Shown here piece after piece: positions 17,094-23,057 of a stretch of DNA of 23,550 nucleotides; position 1 is the stretch's first letter; each line of letters starts with the position of its first letter. Origin of the DNA: Trichloromonas sp034002365. GTDB lineage: Bacteria > Desulfobacterota > Desulfuromonadia > Desulfuromonadales > Trichloromonadaceae. The notes below the pieces were generated by a model that saw only the letters and a program-made list of their open reading frames with translations, did no database searches and was not told the DNA's origin. The DNA lies in assembly GCA_034002365.1 (NCBI GenBank), contig JAVFAR010000037.1:1-23550 (forward strand), read 5' to 3'. Made by a program: the position numbers and the translations under genes.

Positions 17094-18530
17094 TTAATCT
17101 TCTCTTTGCTCCACTTCGTCCAGACCGTCCAACCCTTCCCGGCGCAGGCCGAGCCGCTCCAGATGGCGATAGAGCGTGGCCCGATGCACCCCCAGACGGC
17201 GGGCGGCGGCGCTGAGATTGCCGCCTTCGGCCCGATAGGCCCGGCGGATCGCCGCCTCGGACAGCTCCACCGGCCGCGCACTTTCCACCGGCGGCGAAAG
17301 GAGCAGGCGCTCGCTTGCCAGGGGATAGGGGGGGGTCACCACCCGCGCTTCCCGCGGCGCCTCCCCCCATTCGCCGGGGGAGAAGTTCTGCCGCTCGCGA
17401 ATCCACTCGGCGAAGGCGCGGGCGCCGATCACCTCCCCCCCCGTTTCGATGCAGATCCGCTCCAGCACGTTGCGCAGTTCGCGGACATTGCCGGGCCAGA
17501 GATAGGATTGCAACAGGGCGACGGCCTCGTTGGTCAGGCGTTCGATGCGGCGGCCGTACTTGGCGTTGAACTGGCGGAGAAAATGGTCCGCCAGCAAGGG
17601 GATGTCCTCGCTCCGTTGACGCAAAGGGGGGAGATGGATGCGCAGCACCGAAAGGCGGTGATAGAGATCGGCGCGAAAACGGTTGCGGCCCACCGCCTGC
17701 TCCAACGGCACGTTGGTGGCGCAGACCACGCGCACATCGATCGGATATTCCTGCTCGCCGCCGACCCGTTCGACCCGTTTTTCCTCCAGCACCCGCAGCA
17801 GCCGGGTCTGGGTGTGCAGCGGCATGTCGCCGATCTCATCGAGAAAGAGGGTGCCGCCGTCGGCCCGTTCGAAGCGTCCCTTGTGGGTGCGCAGGGCGCC
17901 GGTGAAGGCCCCCTTTTCGTGACCGAACAGTTCCGATTCGAGCAGCTCCTCGGAAATCGCCGAGCAGTTCACCGCCACATAGGGCCCGGCGGCGCGGCCG
18001 CTCCCCTCGTGCAGGGCGCGGGCGACCAGTTCCTTGCCGGTGCCGGTCTCGCCGGTGATGACGACGGAAGCTTCGGTCGGGGCGTAAAGAGAGATTTTGC
18101 GAAAGACTTCGCGAATCGCGGCGCTCTCCCCGATCAGCCCGGCGAAGGACTGCGGCTGCTTACTCCGGGCCAAGATGTCCGGACGAAAACGCACATGCAC
18201 GAGCCGGCCGCTGTAATCCTCGGCCAGCCCGGCGGGGAAGAGATCGGCCAGCAGATCCGTCCGCGTCCCGGGAAAACGCAGCCGGATGCCGGTCAGCGGC
18301 CGCTCCCGGCCCGCCGCCTCGGCCGCCAGATCCGTCAGGGGCGGCACCGTTCCGGCCAGAGCCCGATCCGGATCCATCCCTTTCAGGCTTTCCACCGGCC
18401 GCTCGAGCAGTTCGGCCAGCCACGGCGAAACCCGGACCAGGCGCGGACGCCCCTCCGGCCGCACCAGCACCACCAGGTCGGGAGTGGCGGCCGGGAGCTC
18501 GCTCTCAATCATCGGCGGGGCATCGTTCAT
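17094..18530 (-). CDS. Sigma-54-dependent transcriptional activator (PAS-like, AAA+, Fis-type HTH)
   Basis: This 478-residue enhancer-binding protein has an N-terminal sensory region of about 130 residues that looks PAS-like and lacks a receiver aspartate pair, so it is probably not a classic response regulator. The AAA+ domain starts at GLIGESAAIREVF: Walker A GETGTGKE (160-167), the sigma-54 contact loop GAFTGA (207-212), Walker B LFLDEIGD (228-235) and later WPGNVRELRN. The C-terminus carries a Fis-type helix-turn-helix, GNLSAAARRLGVHRATLYRH (about 433-452). The ligand is unknown. The small DUF3999-like gene follows 24 nt later and the cytochrome follows that but has its own sigma-70-type promoter. 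It could control the sigma-54-like hsp20 promoter 2 kb away, which is speculation. The start ATG at 18530 has only a weak ribosome site. Confidence 0.93.
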   Translation of the reverse strand: MNDAPPMIESELPAATPDLVVLVRPEGRPRLVRVSPWLAELLERPVESLKGMDPDRALAGTVPPLTDLAAEAAGRERPLTGIRLRFPGTRTDLLADLFPAGLAEDYSGRLVHVRFRPDILARSKQPQSFAGLIGESAAIREVFRKISLYAPTEASVVITGETGTGKELVARALHEGSGRAAGPYVAVNCSAISEELLESELFGHEKGAFTGALRTHKGRFERADGGTLFLDEIGDMPLHTQTRLLRVLEEKRVERVGGEQEYPIDVRVVCATNVPLEQAVGRNRFRADLYHRLSVLRIHLPPLRQRSEDIPLLADHFLRQFNAKYGRRIERLTNEAVALLQSYLWPGNVRELRNVLERICIETGGEVIGARAFAEWIRERQNFSPGEWGEAPREARVVTPPYPLASERLLLSPPVESARPVELSEAAIRRAYRAEGGNLSAAARRLGVHRATLYRHLERLGLRREGLDGLDEVEQRED

Positions 18531-18630
18531 GGCATCGTCCGGGGGAATGGGGGCGGCAGCGGGGCGGATAAAGACAAAGGCACTCGCGGCAATCTAACCA
18601 CGCCGACGAAGAAGCGCAAGCGCGCGCGAG

Positions 18631-18659
18631 TTGACGGGCTCTCCCCGCTCGGTTATTAA
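18631..18659 (+). promoter_or_regulatory. Sigma-70-type promoter facing a short SMR-like ORF
   Basis: TTGACG (18631-18636), a 17-nt spacer and TATTAA (18654-18659) lie in a 250-nt gap between two minus-strand genes and point to the plus strand. Confidence 0.5.
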
Positions 18660-18712
18660 TGGCGGACTCGACCGCGATCTTCAACCACTCAACGACTACG
18701 GAAGGATTGAAT

Positions 18713-18769
18713 ATGGCCTGGTTCTACCTGGTGCCCGCCGGCATCGCCGGGCTCAAGCTCAGCGCCTGA
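18713..18769 (+). pseudogene. 18-codon ORF resembling a collapsed SMR (SugE/Gdx-type) efflux gene start
   Basis: ATG 18713 has GGAAGGA 6-7 nt upstream and encodes MAWFYLVPAGIAGLKLSA before a TGA. SMR transporters of the SugE/Gdx type commonly begin MAW-x-x-L-x-x-AG-x-x-E-x-x-W-x-x-GLK. The ORF matches both ends of that segment but lacks about six residues in the middle, including the essential membrane glutamate, and then stops. An in-frame ATG at 18659 would add 18 residues but overlaps the -10 box. No other SMR segments follow, because the next bases belong to the minus-strand gene at 18784. A promoter and ribosome site are intact, so a small expressed peptide is an alternative. The resemblance rests on a very short stretch. 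Confidence 0.35.
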
Positions 18770-18783
18770 CGAGGATTACGCCG

Positions 18784-19005
18784 TCAGTCCTGCAGCTCCA
18801 GGGTCGACTGCTGCACGCTGCCGCAATCGGGGCAGCGGAAAACCCGGGTATCGTGCCACCAGGGTTCCGGCCCCCAGTAACCGGGATTTTCGAAAGAATC
18901 GAGATGTTCGACGTCGTTGAAACGCTTCGGCGCATCGCACTCGGAACAATGCAGCCAGACCCGCCCATCGTTGCAAGACATGAGAAATTCACCGGGATTG
19001 GACAT
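18784..19005 (-). CDS. Small zinc-ribbon-like protein of unknown function
   Basis: This 73-residue protein has two CxxC knuckles, C20-C23 (HCSEC) and C58-C61 (RCPDCG), spaced as in a zinc ribbon, with a conserved-looking aromatic stretch GYWGPEPWW between them. No other motif or membrane segment is visible. I chose ATG 19005 because GGAGA lies 6 nt upstream; the frame continues to 19128 but that part covers the promoter. It is transcribed alone and divergently from the radical SAM gene at 19146. It could bind metal or act as a small adaptor; I do not recognise a named family. Confidence 0.75.
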   Translation of the reverse strand: MSNPGEFLMSCNDGRVWLHCSECDAPKRFNDVEHLDSFENPGYWGPEPWWHDTRVFRCPDCGSVQQSTLELQD

Positions 19006-19036
19006 TTGCCTTCTCCTTCCCAAAAGTAATGGCCGC

Positions 19037-19065
19037 AGGATAGCGCAAGGGCGGACGCGGGACAA
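19037..19065 (-). promoter_or_regulatory. Sigma-70-type promoter of the zinc-ribbon gene
   Basis: On the minus strand TTGTCC (19065-19060), a 17-nt spacer and TATCCT (19042-19037) lie about 31 nt upstream of the ATG. Confidence 0.5.
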
Positions 19066-19145
19066 CCGGGAAAAGGGATCGTTGCGGATTCCGGATGTCC
19101 GGGCAACATCCCCGAATTTCACCCCCATCCCCAGGAAAACTTCCC

Positions 19146-20036
19146 ATGTACGGCTACTTCGACTACGAACACCCTCTCTTTCGCCCGCCGAGCGAGGCGC
19201 AGAGCCTGATTTTTCAGATCACCCTCGGCTGTTCCCGCAACCGCTGCACCTTTTGCGGCATGTACAAGGGCAAACCCTTCCGCGTCCGGCCGGTCGCGGA
19301 GATCCGCGCCGAAATCGAAGGCATCCCGGCGTCACACCGGCCGCATATCCAGCGGATCTTTCTCGCCGACGGCGACGCGCTCATCTATCCCCAACAGGGA
19401 CTGCTGGAAATTCTCGACCTCCTCGGCCGCACCTTTCCCCGCCTGACCCGAATCGGCACCTACGCCTCCCCCGTCAGTCTCGCGGGCAAAACCGCCGAAG
19501 AACTCGCCGCCCTGCGGGAACGCAAGCTGCGCATCCTTTACTTCGGACTGGAAAGCGGCGACGAGACCACCCTGCGGGCCATCGACAAGGGCTATAGCGG
19601 AGCGGAAATGCTGGCTTTTTGCCGCAAGGCGCAAGACGCCGGGATGAAGCTTTCGGTAACGGCCATCCTCGGCCTGGCCGGGGCGGAGCGCTCCCGGGAA
19701 CACGCCCGGGCGACGGCGGCGTGGATCACCGGCCTCTCTCCCGAATACTTTTCGCTGCTCACCCTCTTCCACCGCCACAACGACGACTTTCTGCGCGGCA
19801 TCACCCCCCTGAGCCGGGGCGGCATTCTCGAAGAGGCGGGCGAACTGCTCCGGCATCTCGCCCCCCGCCGCACCATTTTGCGCTCCAATCACGTCTCCAA
19901 CTTTCTGCAGCTGGCCGGCAGCTACCCCAAGGACCGGCAGTCGCTCATCGACCAGGTCGAAAGCGCCATTCTCCGCGCCCGGCGCCGGCCCGACTGGTAC
20001 GACGCAATCCCCGACTACCGGGAGGAAATTTACTGA
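19146..20036 (+). CDS. Radical SAM protein with CX4CX2C cluster motif
   Basis: This is a 296-residue stand-alone radical SAM enzyme. The cluster motif ITLGCSRNRCTFCGMYKGK places cysteines at 29, 34 and 37, a CX4CX2C spacing instead of the usual CX3CX2C. The expected glycine-rich stretch is replaced by FLADGDALIYP, and LYFGLESGDETTLRAIDKGY is the typical SAM-site strand. ILGLAGAERSREHARATAAW and a C-terminal block FLQLAGSYPKDRQSLIDQV follow. I recall similar delta-proteobacterial and clostridial proteins with this spacing, annotated only as radical SAM, with unknown substrate. I chose ATG 19146 (MYGYFDYEHPLF) over ATG 19095, since the added residues are low-quality; AGGA lies about 9-12 nt upstream, a modest site. 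No partner gene is evident. Confidence 0.9.
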   Translation: MYGYFDYEHPLFRPPSEAQSLIFQITLGCSRNRCTFCGMYKGKPFRVRPVAEIRAEIEGIPASHRPHIQRIFLADGDALIYPQQGLLEILDLLGRTFPRLTRIGTYASPVSLAGKTAEELAALRERKLRILYFGLESGDETTLRAIDKGYSGAEMLAFCRKAQDAGMKLSVTAILGLAGAERSREHARATAAWITGLSPEYFSLLTLFHRHNDDFLRGITPLSRGGILEEAGELLRHLAPRRTILRSNHVSNFLQLAGSYPKDRQSLIDQVESAILRARRRPDWYDAIPDYREEIY

Positions 20037-20143
20037 GTCGCCCCATTTGACTTGCCCGGACTCGATGATAGACCTGTAGACGGAAGCGGGAACCAAAGGG
20101 CTCCCTCAAGGTTCGCAAATGACGACGAGGCAAGGAGGAAATC

Positions 20144-20491
20144 ATGATCGCAGCGAAATGGATGACGGTGCCGGCGATCGGTGCGCTGCTGCCGGCCGGA
20201 ACCCTGGCTCTGGCCGCCGAACAGGTGCAAACCCGGGAAGAGACGCAAGTACGGGAGGAGGTCTACGGCAGTCAGCTGATGTCCCCGGAGGAGCGCAACG
20301 CGTACCAGACGCGGATGCGGGCGGCCGAAAACGGGGAAGAGCGGGAGCGGATTCGCGCCGAGCATCATGAGCGCATGAAAATCCGCGCCCGGGAGCAGGG
20401 GCTGAGCCTGCCCGACGAGCCGCCGGCGCACGGCATGCACAAAGGCATGGGTTCCGGCCCCGGCGGGGGGATGGGCAAGGGGCGCTATTGA
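20144..20491 (+). CDS. Small exported protein, charged, with Gly/Met-rich tail
   Basis: This 115-residue protein has a probable signal peptide (1-24, cut after LALAA). The mature part begins EQVQTREETQVREEVYGSQL, followed by the segment LMSPEERNAYQTRMRAAENG (45-64) and ERIRAEHHERMKIRAREQGL, and ends in a flexible tail rich in Gly, Met and His (GMHKGMGSGPGGGMGKGRY). I recall similar proteins with the SPEERNAYQTRMRAA segment in many proteobacteria, of unknown function; the Met/His tail hints at metal binding but this is not shown. ATG 20144 has GGAGG 5 nt upstream. A possible -35 TTGACT lies at 20047-20052 without a convincing -10. The heptamer array begins 7 nt after the stop. Confidence 0.82.
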   Translation: MIAAKWMTVPAIGALLPAGTLALAAEQVQTREETQVREEVYGSQLMSPEERNAYQTRMRAAENGEERERIRAEHHERMKIRAREQGLSLPDEPPAHGMHKGMGSGPGGGMGKGRY

Positions 20492-20498
20492 ACCGGGG

Positions 20499-20630
20499 GA
20501 GGCGTGAGGCGTGAGGCGTGAGGCGTGAGGCGTGAGGCGTGAGGCGTGAGGCGTGAGGCGTGAGGCGTGAGGCGTGAGGCGTGAGGCGTGAGGCGTGAGG
20601 CGTGAGGCGTGAGGCGTGAGGCGTGAGGCG
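20499..20630. repeat. Perfect heptamer tandem array, GAGGCGT x about 18.9
   Basis: The 7-bp unit GAGGCGT (equally GTGAGGC) repeats without a single mismatch for 132 bp, 18 full copies plus six bases. It lies between the stop of the exported-protein gene and the convergent immunity-type gene. There are no spacers, so it is not CRISPR. Perfect copies suggest recent slippage expansion. Confidence 0.98.
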
Positions 20631-20677
20631 AATATGCGTTAAACCTCTAACAAAACAAGTCTTTTTTATTTTTCTCT

Positions 20678-20705
20678 CCGCACTCCCGACCCCTCACTCC
20701 TCACG
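20678..20705. repeat. Four degenerate heptamers in inverted orientation to the array
   Basis: CCGCACT, CCCGACC, CCTCACT and CCTCACG follow head to tail. The last is the exact reverse complement of the array unit in another phase, and the third differs by one base. A T-rich stretch (20661-20674) separates them from the array, so transcripts could fold array against inverted copies. Confidence 0.6.
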
Positions 20706-20716
20706 GTTTCATGGGG

Positions 20717-21088
20717 TTATTCCCCTGCGGAGTCTCCCTTGCCGGACAGACTCCAGACCAGGGCGAGGGCCCAGCCGATCACCGACCAGCCGGTGAGCAG
20801 ATTCAGCACGAAAACCCCCAGCCGGTTCGGATGCCTCCTCTTGAAAGCCAGAAGCGCCGGCGCCAGATAGACGGCAAGCCCCAGCAGCAAAAAAGGCGCC
20901 CGATCCCAGCGGGCGAAATAAGTGAAGAATTCCACCGCCCGCCGATAGCCGTCCGCCACGGCGGAAACCGAAGCCGACCAAAGAAATCCGACGACCGGCA
21001 CGACAAGATAATAGACAACGGCAACGACCAGCGCGACGGCAACGACATTGACCAGCAGATTCAGCAAACGGGAACGATCGAACGGCAA
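20717..21088 (-). CDS. Superinfection-immunity-type small membrane protein
   Basis: This protein of about 123 residues has an N-terminal membrane segment (LLNLLVNVVAVALVVAVVYY), a soluble stretch and a C-terminal pair of membrane segments. The C-terminal half, YLAPALLAFKRRHPNRLGVF then LNLLTGWSVIGWALALVWSL, matches the Imm_superinfect pattern (P-x-x-x-A, then N-x-x-x-GW-x-x-x-GW). The family is named after phage T4 Imm but is widespread in chromosomes, mostly with unknown function. I chose the TTG at 21088 because GGAGGAG lies 6 nt upstream; a TTG at 21106 would place that site inside the gene and has none of its own. It follows the higBA terminator. Confidence 0.8.
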   Translation of the reverse strand: MPFDRSRLLNLLVNVVAVALVVAVVYYLVVPVVGFLWSASVSAVADGYRRAVEFFTYFARWDRAPFLLLGLAVYLAPALLAFKRRHPNRLGVFVLNLLTGWSVIGWALALVWSLSGKGDSAGE

Positions 21089-21123
21089 GGGTTTCTCCTC
21101 CCTCAATCAAATACGGAAAACGG

Positions 21124-21159
21124 GGGCAGCAGCTCCATTTCCAGTCCTTCCTGCTGCCC
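21124..21159 (-). terminator. Probable terminator of higBA
   Basis: GGGCAGCAG (21124-21132) and CTGCTGCCC (21151-21159) form a 9-bp stem with an 18-nt loop. On the minus strand it is followed by CCGTTTTCC. It starts 10 nt after the higA stop. The short T run makes it moderate. Confidence 0.6.
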
Positions 21160-21168
21160 TGCTTGAAT

Positions 21169-21561
21169 TTACGCCGCCAATTCCTGAAGAATTTCAGGGT
21201 AGCGGGTAGCGACTTTAAGAAGGGTGGCCGCCGCCCCCGAGGGGACTTTCCTCCCCTGCTCCCACTCCTGCAACGTCCTGACGGAAACCCCGAGAAGTTT
21301 GGCGAAAGCGGACTGCGAAAGCCCCGTTGCCGCCCGGGCAAGGGCGACCTGCGCTCGTTCGGAGGTAACGATTTCATCTTTTTCGACCGTTCCATCGCAG
21401 CGCGTGACAATGCGGCGCACGGTTCCATCGTCCTGCAGAATGAAATCCGTTTTCCTCGCCCACCCCCCACGTTTTCCTTCCGGCAACGCAGCAAGCAATT
21501 CCGCATTCAAGTCGCGAGTTTTTTCCCACGATGCGAGTTCGGCCTCGGACAACTTAGTCAT
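21169..21561 (-). CDS. higA: HigA-type antitoxin (XRE-family helix-turn-helix)
   Basis: This 130-residue protein has a C-terminal XRE-type HTH, ATGLSQSAFAKLLGVSVRTL (about 78-97) followed by QEWEQGRKVPSGAAATLL, as in HigA-2/RelB-type antitoxins that neutralise the toxin and repress the operon. The N-terminal 70 residues (LNAELLAALPEGKRGGWARK, with DFILQDDGTVRRIV) are probably the toxin-binding part. Its ATG at 21561 lies within the end of the toxin gene (8-nt overlap, ATGA-type coupling), the normal toxin-first order of higBA. Base composition is less GC-biased than in neighbouring genes. Confidence 0.88.
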   Translation of the reverse strand: MTKLSEAELASWEKTRDLNAELLAALPEGKRGGWARKTDFILQDDGTVRRIVTRCDGTVEKDEIVTSERAQVALARAATGLSQSAFAKLLGVSVRTLQEWEQGRKVPSGAAATLLKVATRYPEILQELAA

Positions 21562-21868
21562 GACTGAAACTCTCCTTGATTTTCTTTAACAAGCCGGGAT
21601 CGATATTTTCCTGAACATTTTTCGCGTACATGGTGACCAAAACAATCTGTCCATGGGCGAGTCGCAAAAAATAGATCACCCGAACTCCACCTCTTTTTCC
21701 GTGGCCCTGCGCCGCCCATCGCAACTTACGACATCCACCCGAGCGCGGAATAACATCCCCCGCATCAGGGTTACCCAGCAAATAGGCCTGAAGAGAGAGA
21801 AACTCCTCTTCATCAAGATATTTTTCACGGACAGCCGAAAATGGCGGCAACTCAACGAACTGATACAT
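21554..21868 (-). CDS. higB: HigB-type toxin (RelE/ParE superfamily mRNA interferase)
   Basis: This 104-residue protein matches HigB-2-type toxins, which cleave mRNA at the ribosome. The diagnostic middle part is GDVIPRSGGCRKLRWA (37-52), then GKRGGVRVIYFLRLAHGQIV and VTMYAKN, and a helical tail LLKKIKESF. The start MYQFVELPPFSAVREKYLDE aligns well with family N-termini. However, the ATG at 21868 has no Shine-Dalgarno and lies just 2 nt after a near-perfect -10 box, so the predicted transcript would begin inside codon 2. Either translation is leaderless from another start site or a downstream codon is used. It overlaps higA by 8 nt. Confidence 0.88.
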   Translation of the reverse strand: MYQFVELPPFSAVREKYLDEEEFLSLQAYLLGNPDAGDVIPRSGGCRKLRWAAQGHGKRGGVRVIYFLRLAHGQIVLVTMYAKNVQENIDPGLLKKIKESFSHD

Positions 21869-21870
21869 GA

Positions 21871-21899
21871 AATATACGCTTTAGGCGGATATGCGTCAA
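21871..21899 (-). promoter_or_regulatory. Sigma-70-type promoter of higBA
   Basis: On the minus strand TTGACG (21899-21894), a 17-nt spacer and TATATT (21876-21871) precede the higB ATG by 2 nt. A loose ACGC/GCGT dyad lies inside and may be a HigA operator, but this is weak. Confidence 0.6.
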
Positions 21900-21922
21900 G
21901 GGAAGCACTACAAATTCGTGCC

Positions 21923-22918
21923 CTATCCCTCCATCACGATGACCGAATGGTCGCCGATGCTCATTTTGCGGGGGGAACCGATGAGGGAGACGTTGTCGCC
22001 GAGGATCGAGTAATGCAGGATGCTGTCCTTGGCGCGGCTGTTGGCGTTGATGATCGAGTCCTTGATGATGGCCTCCTCGATGACGCAGCCGGGGGCGATG
22101 GAGACGTCGGGGCCGAGGATGGAGTTGCGCACCACCGCCCCCTTGGCGATGTGGACCGGTTCGATGAGGACCGAGTTGTAGACCTCGCCGTGGATATGAT
22201 GGCGGCCGCGCAGCAGATAGCGGTTGGTTTCGAGCAGGGTCTCGGGCTTGCCGCAGTCGAGCCACTCGTCCAGTTCGGGGGCGCAAAAGCGGGCGCCGTC
22301 CTTGATCATGCGCATGAAGACGGCGGGCAGGTAGTATTCCCCTTTCACCGTGTCGCCGGCGGCGATGGTCTCGCCGATGTAATTCATGAAGCGTCGGCCG
22401 TCCTTCAGGTAGTAGAGGCCGACCTGGGCGAGTCTGGAGATGGGGGTGTCGGGTTTCTCAACCATGTCGATGATCAGGCCGTCCCGCAGCACGTTGACGC
22501 CGAAACGCTGGTAATCCTCCACTTCCTTGGAGTAGATCAGGCCGTCGCAGTCGGCGCAGAGTTTGGGGATTCGCTTGAGCTCGGTGACGAAGATGGTGTC
22601 GTTGAAGACCACCAGCACGTCATCCCCCTCATGAATGTGCTCCCCCGCCAGGGAAACGGCGTGGGCCGGGCCGAGACGGTCCTTCTGCACGATGTAGCGG
22701 CAGGCGACCTGGGGAAATTTTTCTTTCATGCAGGCTTCGACCTGCTGGCCGTTTTCGTCGGTGATAAAGATCAGCTCGATGTCGCCGAGCACCAGCAGGC
22801 GGCTGACGATGTGTTCAAGAACGGTCTTGCCGGCCACGTGAACCAGGGATTTGGCTTTGGTATGGGTGTGCGGGCGCAGGCGGGTGCCCTTGCCGGCGAC
22901 GGGAAGAATGATTTTCAT
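21923..22918 (-). CDS. Sugar-1-phosphate nucleotidyltransferase with left-handed beta-helix tail
   Basis: This 331-residue protein transfers a nucleotide to a sugar-1-phosphate (RmlA/GlmU-like fold). ATG 22918 gives MKIILPVAGKGTRLRPHT, the G-x-G-T-R signature, with GGAG 6-7 nt upstream; the open frame continues to 22975 without support. The usual TKPK loop reads TKAK, keeping the lysine but replacing proline. DVLVVFNDTIF and DGLIIDMVEKPDTP (the sugar-binding EKP) are present, with GEYYLPAVFMRMI and ELDEWLDCGKPETLLETNRY later. From about 245 hexapeptide-like repeats occur (IAKGAVVRNSILGPDVSIAP). The sugar and nucleotide cannot be specified; a dTDP-glucose or UDP-sugar role in polysaccharide synthesis is likely. 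It is monocistronic or precedes higBA by 54 nt, without an evident terminator. Confidence 0.88.
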   Translation of the reverse strand: MKIILPVAGKGTRLRPHTHTKAKSLVHVAGKTVLEHIVSRLLVLGDIELIFITDENGQQVEACMKEKFPQVACRYIVQKDRLGPAHAVSLAGEHIHEGDDVLVVFNDTIFVTELKRIPKLCADCDGLIYSKEVEDYQRFGVNVLRDGLIIDMVEKPDTPISRLAQVGLYYLKDGRRFMNYIGETIAAGDTVKGEYYLPAVFMRMIKDGARFCAPELDEWLDCGKPETLLETNRYLLRGRHHIHGEVYNSVLIEPVHIAKGAVVRNSILGPDVSIAPGCVIEEAIIKDSIINANSRAKDSILHYSILGDNVSLIGSPRKMSIGDHSVIVMEG

Positions 22919-23006
22919 GGTCGCTCCGATGGTTGAAAGTATTGGCGTCGCCGGTTCGCTTTCGGTAGGATGCACGGCATCCGCGCGCTTGTCCGCGAAC
23001 GCCGGA

Positions 23007-23035
23007 AGTTTAACTTTTTTTCCGACAAGTCACAA
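23007..23035 (-). promoter_or_regulatory. Candidate sigma-70 promoter of the nucleotidyltransferase gene
   Basis: On the minus strand TTGTGA (23035-23030), a 17-nt spacer and TAAACT (23012-23007) lie about 90 nt upstream of the ATG, within the 139-nt divergent region shared with hslO. No convincing hslO promoter was found there. Confidence 0.4.
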
Positions 23036-23057
23036 GGGATCACCCGAAGGAGCCGCC

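Noticed and set aside
18600..18712. Guanidine (mini-ykkC/ykkC) riboswitch ahead of the SMR-like ORF
   Set aside because: I looked for paired hairpins with ACGR loops or the ykkC core; the fragments present do not form them convincingly.
20037..20143. Promoter for the exported-protein gene
   Set aside because: TTGACT at 20047-20052 has no convincing -10 at 16-18 nt, so I did not list it as a separate feature.
20499..20630. CRISPR array
   Set aside because: The unit is 7 bp with no spacers, and no cas genes occur nearby; it is a simple tandem repeat.
20713..20725. GGGGTTATTCCCC hairpin as terminator of the immunity-type gene
   Set aside because: Only a 4-bp stem that contains the stop codon, and no T run follows.
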